DNA of 64,000 nucleotides from UBA3839 sp963627995 (GTDB taxonomy: Bacteria; Bacteroidota; Bacteroidia; Bacteroidales; Bacteroidaceae). Where the stretch lies: the NCBI GenBank assembly GCA_963627995.1, contig CAVGCV010000012.1:1-64000 (forward strand). Direction: 5' to 3'. How positions within the stretch are numbered: the stretch's first letter is position 1; each line of letters starts with the position of its first letter. The position numbers were made by a program, and so were the translations under genes. Of the stretch, positions 6,663 through 14,838 are shown piece by piece. The notes beneath the pieces are model-generated. The model saw nothing but the letters and a program-made list of their open reading frames with translations. It made no database searches and was not told where the DNA came from.

Positions 6663-8881
6663 CGGGAAACGTTCTTCACTCCTTTCACCATGTGTATTTT
6701 CTTCACCAGGAGCTTGAGCTTGTTCAAATCGTCAATCTGCAGAGTAAGCGTACCAGCGAACAGCCCATCCTCGCTACTCTTGATGTCGATGCTGCGCAAG
6801 ACGACGTTCTTTTCCTTTGCCAGGATCGAAGTAATGTTGTTCACGATTCCGATGTCGTCGTGCCCCACGACGCGCAACGTGACGGGATAGAGGCTGCCGC
6901 CCTTGCCCGCCCAACGCGCCGGAATCACGCGGTAGGCCATGCGCTCGCGTAGCCGTGACGCGTTCGGGCAGTCGGTTCGGTGAATCTTGATGCCCCGCCC
7001 CGCCGTGACGAAGCCAAACACGTCGTCGCCGTAGATGGGGCTGCAGCACTTCGCCAGCGAATACTCTACGCCCTTCACATTTTGGTCAATGACGAGCACG
7101 TCCTTACTACGCTCGTCAGAGGTCTCCGCCGTCGGCGCCTGTACATAGTTTTCCGCGCTGTGCTGGACTCCGGGTGCCGCCGGCAGCTCACCCTTGTCGC
7201 GCTTCTGCGCCTCCACATACTTGTCGATGAAACTATTGACATCCAGCACCTCCTCGCTGATGGCCCTGTAAAATTCCATCACGTGCTTGTAGCCCATCCG
7301 CTTGATGAGGCGCATGGCAACGGGCTCTTCGTAGTCGATTTTCCGATTTTTGAACTTACGCTCTATCGTTTCTTTCGCAAAGGTGGCGGTGCGCAGTTCC
7401 TGCTCGCTGATGGACTGTCTGATTTTCGCCTTTGCCCGGCTCGTGATGGCATAGTTGAGCCAGTCCTGCTTGGGGAGCTGCGCGGCGTTGGTGAGGATTT
7501 CCACCTGGTCGCCGCTTTTCAGGCGCGTGCGCATCGACACGTTCTTGCCATTGACCTTCCCGCCCGCGCAGTGCGCACCCACATTGGTGTGGATTTTGTA
7601 GGCGAAGTCGAGCACGGTCGCGCCCTTCGGCAATTTGAAGAGGTCACCCTTGGGCGTGAAGACGAACACTTCGTCGCTGTACAAATCAACCTTGAATTGA
7701 TCCATCAGCTGTTCCTCGCTTCCGTGAGCCTCAAGCGCCGAGCGTATGTCTTTGAGCCATTCCTCCAGCTTCGCCCCGCTGTCCTTCACGCCTTTGTAGC
7801 GCCAGTGCGCGGCAAGCCCCCGCTCGGCCACTTCATCCATGCGCTCCGTGCGAATCTGCACCTCCACCCATCTGCCCTCAGGCCCCATCACCGTTATGTG
7901 AAGGCTCTCGTAACCGTTGCTCTTCGGCACCGACAGCCAGTCGCGGAGGCGTTTCGGATTCGGGTGGTACATGTCGGTCACGATGGAAAACACCTGCCAG
8001 CAGTCTTGTTTCTCTCTGTCGGGAGCGGAGTCGAGAATCACCCGGATGGCAAACAAGTCGTAGATGCCTTCAAAGTTGCACCGCTGCTTCCTCATCTTCT
8101 GCCATATCGAGTGGATGCTCTTCGTGCGCCCCTTCATGTGGAACTTCAAGCCCGCTTCGGCCAGCCGCTGCTCAATGGGGCGTATGAAGTTGGCGATGTA
8201 GGCATCGCGCGACTTCTTCGTCTCGTTGAGCTTTTCCTTGATCATGTAGTAGGCGTCCGTCTCCAAATATTTGAGAGAGAGGTCTTCGAGCTCCGACTTG
8301 ATGAGGTAGAGGCCCAGCTTATGCGCCAACGGGGCATAGAGGTAGCTCGCCTCCTCGGCCACGCGCCGGCGTTCCTCCTCCGTGCCGCGCTCCTTGATTT
8401 GTCGCATGAGGTTCACGCGGTCGGCGATGATGATGAAGATGACGCGCATGTCCTCCGCAAACGAGAGCAGCAAGTCTCTGAAATTCTCTGTCTCAATGGA
8501 CGGGTTTTTCGCATAGAGGCTGCCCACCTTCACGAGCCCGCGAATGATGTGGGCCACGTCCTCGCCGAACTCGCGCTCCACCCGCTCCGCCGAGCAGCAA
8601 CCCGCCGACACGCAGTCGTTGAGCAGGATGCCGAGTATCGACGCGCGGCTCAGCCCAATCTCCTCGGCGCAAATGACCGCCGTCTGCAAGTCGAAAAGCA
8701 CGGGATTGAGCCCGAAGATGTCCCTGTGCAGGGATTCGGAGCGCACGCCATCGGACAGGATGCCGCGCACGCGCCGGAAATCCTCCGCGTTCATCGTGCC
8801 GGCCGTCAGCTCCTGCAAGCGGCGGAACGTGGAGAGCAACAGTTCCCGCTCTCCGTCCTGAAAAATGGTCGATGAGAACAT
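6659..8881 (-). CDS. relA: RelA/SpoT-family (p)ppGpp synthetase, degenerate HD domain
   Basis: A 740-residue long RSH protein, the stringent-response alarmone enzyme. Order: HD-like region (about 35-190), RelA/SpoT nucleotidyltransferase (about 230-350, with YDLFAIRVILDS and KSNGYESLHITV), TGS domain (about 395-455, VFTPKGDLFKLPKGATVLDFA), helical and zinc-finger-like region (SLAKCCSPIYGDDV), and a C-terminal ACT domain (last 75 residues). The synthetase motifs look intact. The hydrolase HD motif reads LLND and the following Glu-Asp pair is replaced by SAG, so hydrolysis is probably lost, as in RelA. A start at 8911 is possible, but the -7 element at 8923 would leave almost no leader, so 8881 is preferred. 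Confidence 0.93.
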   Translation of the reverse strand: MFSSTIFQDGERELLLSTFRRLQELTAGTMNAEDFRRVRGILSDGVRSESLHRDIFGLNPVLFDLQTAVICAEEIGLSRASILGILLNDCVSAGCCSAERVEREFGEDVAHIIRGLVKVGSLYAKNPSIETENFRDLLLSFAEDMRVIFIIIADRVNLMRQIKERGTEEERRRVAEEASYLYAPLAHKLGLYLIKSELEDLSLKYLETDAYYMIKEKLNETKKSRDAYIANFIRPIEQRLAEAGLKFHMKGRTKSIHSIWQKMRKQRCNFEGIYDLFAIRVILDSAPDREKQDCWQVFSIVTDMYHPNPKRLRDWLSVPKSNGYESLHITVMGPEGRWVEVQIRTERMDEVAERGLAAHWRYKGVKDSGAKLEEWLKDIRSALEAHGSEEQLMDQFKVDLYSDEVFVFTPKGDLFKLPKGATVLDFAYKIHTNVGAHCAGGKVNGKNVSMRTRLKSGDQVEILTNAAQLPKQDWLNYAITSRAKAKIRQSISEQELRTATFAKETIERKFKNRKIDYEEPVAMRLIKRMGYKHVMEFYRAISEEVLDVNSFIDKYVEAQKRDKGELPAAPGVQHSAENYVQAPTAETSDERSKDVLVIDQNVKGVEYSLAKCCSPIYGDDVFGFVTAGRGIKIHRTDCPNASRLRERMAYRVIPARWAGKGGSLYPVTLRVVGHDDIGIVNNITSILAKEKNVVLRSIDIKSSEDGLFAGTLTLQIDDLNKLKLLVKKIHMVKGVKNVSR

Positions 8882-8922
8882 AAGCACTATCCTTTCACCT
8901 TGGAAGTCCATTAAAAACAGCG

Positions 8923-8930
8923 CAAAGTTA
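8923..8930 (-). promoter_or_regulatory. -7 promoter element for relA-rlmH
   Basis: On the minus strand TAACTTTG matches TAnnTTTG. No clear -33 TTTG is seen. The predicted start near 8916 gives a 35-nt leader to the ATG at 8881. Confidence 0.6.
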
Positions 8931-8949
8931 AAAAAACTTCAGAGTTCGC

Positions 8950-8981
8950 TTTGCCACCAACTGAAATAATTTGTACTTTTG
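8950..8981 (+). promoter_or_regulatory. Bacteroidetes-type promoter of the DUF4301 gene
   Basis: TTTG at 8950-8953 and TACTTTTG at 8974-8981, 20 bases apart, fit the -33/-7 consensus closely. The start codon at 9023 would have a leader of about 34 nt. Confidence 0.8.
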
Positions 8982-9022
8982 AAAACAAATCGCCAAGAGG
9001 CGCACCTAACATTTCAAGCCAT

Positions 9023-10543
9023 ATGCTCACACAAGAAGACAAAGAACTGTTGCAGAAGAAAGGTATCAGTGAAGAAAAGCTGCAAGAACAGCTCCAGGCA
9101 TTCAAGAACGGATTCCCGTACCTCCGCCTCGCCGCCGCCGCCGCGCCAAAACAAGGAATTGCCATACCGACGGCCCGGGAACAAAAGACATATCTCACGG
9201 CATGGAACAAATACCTTGCCGACGGCGGACACGCGCTGAAGTTCGTCCCAGCCAGCGGAGCGGCCAGCCGAATGTTCAAAGACCTCTTCGCGTTCCTCGA
9301 CGGCGAGAGCGGCGCGCCCGACAACGACTTCCTGCGCAACTTCTTCGGCCACATCCAGCACTTTGCGTTCTACGACGCGCTCAACGCAGCCTGCCAGAGG
9401 AACGAAGGCAGCGACATCCCGACGCTCACCGCCAACGGCCATTTCAAGCCTGTCGTCGCCAACCTTCTGCTCGAGAAGGGCCTCAACTACGGCAAGCTGC
9501 CCAAGGGGCTGCTTCTCTTCCACTCCTACGCCGAGGGGCCGCGCACGCCGCTTGAGGAACATCTTGTGGAGGGGGCGCTCTACGCCGCCGGCAGCGACGC
9601 GCACGTGGACGTGCACTTCACCGTCTCGCCCGAGCACCGCCCCCTCTTCGAGGCGCTCGTGGCGCAGAAAGTGCCCTACTACGAGGCGAAGTTCGGCGTA
9701 ACCTACAACGTCACGTTCTCCGAACAGAAGCCCAGCACCGACACCGTGGCCGCAACGCCCGACGGCGAGCCGTTCCGCACGGCCGACGGCACGATGCTCT
9801 TCCGCCCAGGCGGACACGGCGCGCTCATCGAGAACCTCAACGACCTCGACGCCGACATCGTGTTCATCAAGAACATCGACAACGTGGTGCCCGACCGGCT
9901 GAAAGGCGACACCGTGACCTACAAAAAGCTGCTGGCCGGAATTCTCGTCACACTCCAGCACAAGGTCTACGAGTACATGGAACTGCTCGACAGCGGAGAA
10001 TACACACACGCACAGCTCGAAGGCATCATCCGCTTCATGCGCGACGACCTCGGCGTGCGCAACCCTCAGCTGAAATACCTGGAGGACGCCGAACTCGTCA
10101 TACACATGAAGCACAAGCTCAACCGCCCCATCCGCGTGTGCGGCATGGTGAAGAACGAGGGCGAGCCGGGCGGAGGCCCGTTCCTCACGTACAACGCCGA
10201 CGGCACCATCTCACTGCAAATCCTCGAAAGTTCGCAGATAGACACGTCGAACGCGGAGTACGTAGCAATGTTCAGGCGCGGCACGCACTTCAACCCCGTC
10301 GATTTGGTCTGCTCCATCCGGGACTACAAAGGCAACAAGTTCGACCTGCCAAAGTACGTCGATCCGAACACAGGCTTCATCTCCTCCAAGTCCAAAGACG
10401 GCAAGGAGCTGCGCGCGCTCGAGCTGCCCGGGCTGTGGAACGGCGCCATGAGCAACTGGAACACCGTGTTCGTGGAAGTTCCGCTCTCCACGTTCAACCC
10501 TGTCAAGACGGTGAACGACCTGCTGCGCGAGCAGCACCAGTAG
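9023..10543 (+). CDS. DUF4301 family protein
   Basis: A 506-residue soluble protein matching what I recall of the Bacteroidetes DUF4301 family: it begins MLTQEDKELLQKKGISEEKL and has the conserved segments KFVPASGAASRMFKDLF (about 74-90), LLFHSYAEGPRTPLEEHL, FRPGGHGALIENLND and FIKNIDNVVPD. The SGAASRMFK and PGGHGAL motifs resemble nucleotide-sugar pyrophosphorylase elements, which is only an inference. The ATG at 9023 was chosen because it lies downstream of a strong promoter; an upstream in-frame TTG at 8951 lies inside the promoter. Monocistronic, with a terminator at 10641. Function unknown. Confidence 0.85.
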   Translation: MLTQEDKELLQKKGISEEKLQEQLQAFKNGFPYLRLAAAAAPKQGIAIPTAREQKTYLTAWNKYLADGGHALKFVPASGAASRMFKDLFAFLDGESGAPDNDFLRNFFGHIQHFAFYDALNAACQRNEGSDIPTLTANGHFKPVVANLLLEKGLNYGKLPKGLLLFHSYAEGPRTPLEEHLVEGALYAAGSDAHVDVHFTVSPEHRPLFEALVAQKVPYYEAKFGVTYNVTFSEQKPSTDTVAATPDGEPFRTADGTMLFRPGGHGALIENLNDLDADIVFIKNIDNVVPDRLKGDTVTYKKLLAGILVTLQHKVYEYMELLDSGEYTHAQLEGIIRFMRDDLGVRNPQLKYLEDAELVIHMKHKLNRPIRVCGMVKNEGEPGGGPFLTYNADGTISLQILESSQIDTSNAEYVAMFRRGTHFNPVDLVCSIRDYKGNKFDLPKYVDPNTGFISSKSKDGKELRALELPGLWNGAMSNWNTVFVEVPLSTFNPVKTVNDLLREQHQ

Positions 10544-10640
10544 GGCGCGGCCGCCGCACGCCGCGACGGCGCAAAGCGGGCGGGAAGCCCGCGGCCGTCC
10601 GGCCGCGCGAGCGCGCGCACTTCTTCGGCAAAATGCATCG

Positions 10641-10674
10641 AGCCATCCGCCGCAAGACGGATGGCTTTTCTTTT
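10641..10674 (+). terminator. Rho-independent terminator of the DUF4301 gene
   Basis: A 9-bp stem, AGCCATCCG (10641-10649) with CGGATGGCT (10658-10666), is followed by TTTCTTTT. It lies about 100 bases after the stop codon; repeat array D starts where the T-run ends. Confidence 0.8.
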
Positions 10675-10849
10675 GTCCGCGCCCTGGCGGCCCGGGCCGC
10701 GCGCTGGGAAAAACGGGGGTGCGCGGACGGGCTTCCATGACGGCGCACTGGAAATTTATTCGGAGCGCACTGGAAAAATATTTTGAGCGCACTGGAAAAA
10801 AACTTGCGGCGCACTCAAAATAAATTTTCAGTGCGCCGCCATTTCGGGG
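10674..10849. repeat. 22-bp periodic repeat array D
   Basis: Eight units start at 10674, 10696, 10718, 10740, 10762, 10784, 10806 and 10828. Their cores are CCGCGC, GCGCGC, GCGCGG, four GCGCAC (10743, 10765, 10787, 10809) and GTGCGC (10831). The GCGCAC units continue as TGGAAA or TCAAAA and then an A/T spacer. The array fills the space between a terminator and the 3' end of the convergent DUF6057 gene. The rest of 10544-10903 is GC-rich sequence without a supportable gene. Confidence 0.85.
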
Positions 10850-10903
10850 CATCCACGAGAGGACGAGAGCATGTGTCCGGAGGAGGGGGCGCCGGAGCGC
10901 GGC

Positions 10904-12163
10904 CTACCGGTTGTCGTAGTACCACCAGTAGGTGTTTCCGTACTTCCGGCGCGTGAGGTTGGCGCGGACCACGGGGTCGGGCAGCGTGTCGCGCATGAGG
11001 CGGTAGTCGCCGTAGCGTGCGAGCGTGGCGGTGTCGGCCAGCCCGGGGGCCGCCATGGCCAGCGCCTCGCGGTATACGCGCGGCGTGCGCGCGCGCCAGC
11101 CGCCGCCGGACGTGTCGGCGTACGCGGTGTCGGGGGTGTAGGCCGCGCGGAATGCCGCGAGGTTCTTGGCCAGCAGCAGATGGCACAGACGATAGTCGCG
11201 CAAGTGCCTTTCGCTCGTCTCCAGTCGGCGCAGGCGGACGCGGTGGTCCCGCAGGAGTGAGTCGGAGGCGGCGAGGCGGACGCTGTCGACCGCCTCAAGC
11301 GAATCGCGCGACCGTTGCAGGTGCGCGGTCAGGAGCTCGTAGTAGCGTTCCGCCGACGCCACGCTCCGTCCGCACAGCGCGCCCAGCGAAAGGCAGATGG
11401 CGTCGGCCCCGAAGCGGTAGTGGCGCGCGTCGGTGTCGGCCACGCAGAGCAGCCCGTCGGCGCCGTATTCCTGCGGGTAGTCGAGCAGGCGTTCGCCGAG
11501 CAAGTCCTGCTGCGCCAGCGCGTGGGCGCGCAGGTTGGAGAGGCGGCGGCTGGAGAGGAGGGACTTCTCCCCCACCCGGCACGCCTCGCCGTAGCGTCCG
11601 CGGAGAATGAGGCGCTCGGTTTTCAGCTCGTAGAGATAGACATCCGTGTCGGCATGGAAGCTGCCGCACAGGAGCATCATGGCCATCATGGCAAGGTAGT
11701 TGCGCCACAGCACGGCGGCCGCGTCGTGCGTCTCCGCCGCGGCGCGCATCCCGGCCTCAACGCGGCGCGCGGCGCACACGGCCAGGGGGAAGGCGGCGAG
11801 CATGAGCGGGGCGATCCACATCCACGCGCCGATGGTGCTGCGCGCGATGCTCTGCTCGCTGAAGTCCGACAGCGCGCCCAGCAGGGCGAACGAGGGGATG
11901 TAGGTGAGGGCGTGGGCAAAGTCGGGCGTGCGCACGCAGCGCGCCACTATCCACTGCACGGCCAGCAGCACGCACGCGATGACGAGTGCGCCCGGGAGCA
12001 GCTCGTAGGTGGTGACGCCGCGGGAAAACACGTACTGCACCTCGGCCAGGAGATAGCCTTGGAGGAAGTAGAGGTAGCAGAAGGTGAAAAGGAAGAAAAG
12101 TATGCCGCAGGAATAGCGGACAGCCCCCGCGGTGCGGCGGGGGACGGCGTGGTTGTGGTTCAC
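10904..12163 (-). CDS. DUF6057 family membrane protein
   Basis: A 419-residue protein with an N-terminal membrane region and a soluble C-terminal half. Hydrophobic segments are visible at about 17-40 (SCGILFFLFTFCYLYFLQGY), 55-72, 84-97, 110-130 and 153-167. Residues 175-419 are Arg/Leu/Ala-rich helices in a repeat-like, possibly TPR-like, pattern (RYGEACRVGEKSLLSSRRLSNLRAHALAQ). I recall similar proteins as DUF6057 in Prevotella and Bacteroides; no function is known to me. It is the last gene of a minus run after glgB, separated from it by a 12-bp hairpin, so it may be partly uncoupled from glgB. Confidence 0.75.
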   Translation of the reverse strand: MNHNHAVPRRTAGAVRYSCGILFFLFTFCYLYFLQGYLLAEVQYVFSRGVTTYELLPGALVIACVLLAVQWIVARCVRTPDFAHALTYIPSFALLGALSDFSEQSIARSTIGAWMWIAPLMLAAFPLAVCAARRVEAGMRAAAETHDAAAVLWRNYLAMMAMMLLCGSFHADTDVYLYELKTERLILRGRYGEACRVGEKSLLSSRRLSNLRAHALAQQDLLGERLLDYPQEYGADGLLCVADTDARHYRFGADAICLSLGALCGRSVASAERYYELLTAHLQRSRDSLEAVDSVRLAASDSLLRDHRVRLRRLETSERHLRDYRLCHLLLAKNLAAFRAAYTPDTAYADTSGGGWRARTPRVYREALAMAAPGLADTATLARYGDYRLMRDTLPDPVVRANLTRRKYGNTYWWYYDNR

Positions 12164-12179
12164 GTTGGAAGTGGGGTTG

Positions 12180-12219
12180 CGCCGCCCTCCGTCCGCGCCA
12201 CGGCAGGCGGAGGGCGGCG
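12180..12219 (-). terminator. Hairpin after glgB
   Basis: A perfect 12-bp GC stem, CGCCGCCCTCCG (12180-12191) with CGGAGGGCGGCG (12208-12219), lies in the 64-bp gap between glgB and the DUF6057 gene. There is no T-run on the minus strand, so it may attenuate, or stabilise the glgB 3' end, rather than terminate fully. Confidence 0.55.
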
Positions 12220-12227
12220 GCGTGGTT

Positions 12228-14258
12228 CTATTTCTCGGCCTTACGGAGCACCACGGCGCTGCGCGCCGGGATGTAGAGCTTCAGCCAGCCCTTTCCGTCG
12301 CGCTCGTAAACGGGGTCGAAGTTGGTGAAGTGGCGCACCGAGTCGTCTGCGAGGTCGTTGCCTCCGTAGAGGCTCGAGTCGGTGTTAAGGACGACGTCGT
12401 ATGCGCCCTGCGGCACGATGAACCCGTAGTCGGTGTAGGAGCGGTCGGGGCTGAAATTGAATACGAAGAGGAGGTCGCCGCGGCTGAACGCCAGCACTTG
12501 GTCGCCGTCGTTGTGCCACACCTCCACCACGGGCGTCTTCTGGAAGTTGCGCTGCGCGCCGATAAGCGTGATCATGGCGCGGTCGAAGTCGCCCAGGTAG
12601 TGGTAGCACAGCTCCCGGTTGTCGACGAGGCTCCACTGCCGGCGCGCATACTTGTAGCTCCAGCCGTTGCCCTCGCGCGGAAAGTCAATCCATTCGGGGT
12701 GTCCGAACTCATTTCCCATGAAGTTCAAGTATCCGCCGTTCATGGTCGAGGCGGTGAGCAGGCGTATCATCTTGTGCAGGGCGATGCCGCGCGTGGCCAT
12801 GAAGTTCTCGTCGCCAATCTTGAAGTGCCAATACATGTCGGCGTCAATCAGCCGAAAGATGATGGTCTTGTCGCCCACGAGCGCCTGGTCGTGGCTCTCG
12901 GCGTAAGAGATGGTCTTCTCGTCGGCGCGCCGGTTGGTGGTTTCCCAGAACATGGACGACGGCTTCCAGTCTTCGTCCTTCTGCTCCTTGATGGTCTTTA
13001 TCCAGTAGTCGGGGATGTTCATGGCCATGCGATAGTCGAACCCGTAGCCGCCATCCTTGAAGGGCGCGGCGAGCCCGGGCATGCCGCTCACTTCCTCGGC
13101 AATGGTGATGGCGCGCGGCTTCACCTCGTGGATGAGGAGGTTGGCCAGCGTGAGGTAGGCGATTGCCTCGTCGTCCTCGTGCCCGTTGTAATAGTCGGCA
13201 TAGCCTCCGAACGCCTCGCCCAGCCCATGGCTGTAGTAGAGCATGGACGTCACGCCGTCGAACCGATAGCCGTCGAAATGGAATTCCTCCAGCCAGTACT
13301 TGCAGTTGGAGAGCAGGAAATGAAGCACCTCGTTCCTGCCGTAATCGAAACAGAGCGAATCCCAGGCGGGATGCTCCCTGCGGTCGCCCTGCATGAAGTA
13401 TTGGCATGGGTCGCCGGCAAAGTTCCCCAGTCCTTCGATTTCGTTCTTAACGGCGTGGCTGTGCACGATGTCCATGATGACGGCAATGCCCTGCCGGTGG
13501 GCCTCGTCGACGAGGGCTTTCAGCTCTTCGGGCGTTCCGAAACGGCTGGACGGCGCGAAGAAATTGGAGACGTGGTAGCCAAAGCTGCCATAATAGGGGT
13601 GCTCGGCTATCGCCATGATTTGGATGCAGTTGTAGCCGTCGTGCACCACGCGTGGAAGCACGTTGTCCTTAAATTCGGAATACGTCCCCACCTTCTCGGC
13701 GTCCTGCCCCATTCCGATGTGGCATTCGTAGATAAGCAGGGGGCTGGTGTTGGGCTTGAAGTTTTTCTTCTTCCACACGTAGGGCTTCTCGGGTGCCCAC
13801 ACCTGCGCGGAGAACACTTTGGTCTGCTCGTCCTGCACCACGCGGTTGGCCCACGCCGGAATGCGCTCGCCCTCGCCGCCGTTCCAATGTACGCGCAGTT
13901 TGTAGAGGTCGCCGTGCCTCATGGCGCGCGCGCCGAGTTTTATTTCCCAGTTGCCGTTGCCAATGGGTTTCATCCTGTATTTCTCCTGCTGCTGCCACGC
14001 GTTGAAGTCGCCGACGAGGTAGATGTCCGTCGCATTCGGGGCCCATTCGCGCAGCACCCACCCTCGGTCGGTGCGGTGAAGGCCGAAGTAGAGGTAGCCC
14101 GTCGCGAAGTCAGAGAGCGTCTGCTTTCCTCCGTTGGTCAGTTCGCCGAGCTTGTAGAGGGCGTGCTCGTGCCGTCCGCGGATAGCGTCTTCGAACGGCT
14201 CGAGCCAAGCATCGTTCTTCACAAGACCGATGTGGTGCGCTTTCTTCTGTGTTGCCAT
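12228..14258 (-). CDS. glgB: 1,4-alpha-glucan branching enzyme
   Basis: A 676-residue GH13 branching enzyme that forms alpha-1,6 branches in glycogen. The N-terminal CBM48-like domain (about 40-140) contains FGLHRTDRGWVLREWAPNA. The GH13 barrel follows with VIMDIVHSHAVKN (region I), FDGYRFDGVTSM (region II, nucleophile Asp), IAEEVSGMPG (region III, acid/base Glu) and YAESHDQALVG (region IV, HD pair). A C-terminal alpha-amylase beta domain ends in RSAVVLRKAEK. The ATG at 14258 gives the expected start MATQKKAHHIG; an in-frame codon at 14330 would add 24 residues inside the upstream gene. The YhcH-like gene ends 14 nt before it. Confidence 0.95.
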   Translation of the reverse strand: MATQKKAHHIGLVKNDAWLEPFEDAIRGRHEHALYKLGELTNGGKQTLSDFATGYLYFGLHRTDRGWVLREWAPNATDIYLVGDFNAWQQQEKYRMKPIGNGNWEIKLGARAMRHGDLYKLRVHWNGGEGERIPAWANRVVQDEQTKVFSAQVWAPEKPYVWKKKNFKPNTSPLLIYECHIGMGQDAEKVGTYSEFKDNVLPRVVHDGYNCIQIMAIAEHPYYGSFGYHVSNFFAPSSRFGTPEELKALVDEAHRQGIAVIMDIVHSHAVKNEIEGLGNFAGDPCQYFMQGDRREHPAWDSLCFDYGRNEVLHFLLSNCKYWLEEFHFDGYRFDGVTSMLYYSHGLGEAFGGYADYYNGHEDDEAIAYLTLANLLIHEVKPRAITIAEEVSGMPGLAAPFKDGGYGFDYRMAMNIPDYWIKTIKEQKDEDWKPSSMFWETTNRRADEKTISYAESHDQALVGDKTIIFRLIDADMYWHFKIGDENFMATRGIALHKMIRLLTASTMNGGYLNFMGNEFGHPEWIDFPREGNGWSYKYARRQWSLVDNRELCYHYLGDFDRAMITLIGAQRNFQKTPVVEVWHNDGDQVLAFSRGDLLFVFNFSPDRSYTDYGFIVPQGAYDVVLNTDSSLYGGNDLADDSVRHFTNFDPVYERDGKGWLKLYIPARSAVVLRKAEK

Positions 14259-14272
14259 GTGGATAGTGGGTG

Positions 14273-14719
14273 TTACTTGTTCCTTACCTTGAATATCACT
14301 TTGCGGATGGCTTCCTCGGACGAGATGCACGGCGCATGGCCGTCCTGCGGGAAGAACACGGCAAATTCGCCGGGATGCACCGTCACGTATTGCTCGGCCT
14401 GCCCGTCGTAGAACGAGATGTCGTTCTGCGCGTCGTAAGGCGTCGGCGGCAGTGCGCGCCGTGGCGTGTAGCCCATTGTCTCGGCGCAGCTGAGCGGCAC
14501 TTGGATGTCAATCATTTCGTCGTGCGTCTCCAGCCTTGCCTCGCCGCGCTCCTTCCCCTTGGCAAGGCAAACATTGACAAACAAGTCCCTGCCCTTGATT
14601 TCGACCTTGCCCACCTCGTGGGAGGCGAGGTCGTGGGAGGCCATGTAATCGGCCACGTCCTGGAAAAGCGGATTGAGCGCAGCATAGCTGGCAAAGTTGT
14701 CGAGTGTGTCAAGAATCAT
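14273..14719 (-). CDS. YhcH/YjgK/YiaL family protein
   Basis: A 148-residue cupin-like protein of the DUF386 family, related to E. coli YhcH, which is linked to sialic acid metabolism (anomerase or isomerase activity has been proposed). Motifs are ARLETHDEMIDIQVPL (about 60-76), ISFYDGQAEQYVTVHPGEFAVFFPQDGHAPCI (split by the central strands) and KVIFKVRNK at the end. His and Glu residues in these motifs could form the cupin metal site. It lies 14 nt upstream of glgB and is probably co-transcribed. No sialic acid genes are nearby, so the substrate remains open. Confidence 0.9.
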   Translation of the reverse strand: MILDTLDNFASYAALNPLFQDVADYMASHDLASHEVGKVEIKGRDLFVNVCLAKGKERGEARLETHDEMIDIQVPLSCAETMGYTPRRALPPTPYDAQNDISFYDGQAEQYVTVHPGEFAVFFPQDGHAPCISSEEAIRKVIFKVRNK

Positions 14720-14838
14720 AATATGTCAGTTTTAGGTTAGATGCAGGCGATGCCGCATGGTTTCGCGCCAAGCGGGCGCGCGTTCCTCGCCGGAAAAGGA
14801 AACGGCGCGGACAAGCACTGCCGTGCTTGCCCACGCCC

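Noticed and set aside
6980..8875. A 631-residue open frame antisense to relA, and similar long antisense frames over glgB (12132-14411) and GH97 (36933-38876)
   Set aside because: They mirror highly conserved genes, are His/Arg/Val-rich with no recognisable motifs, and result from GC-rich codon use that removes stop codons on the opposite strand.
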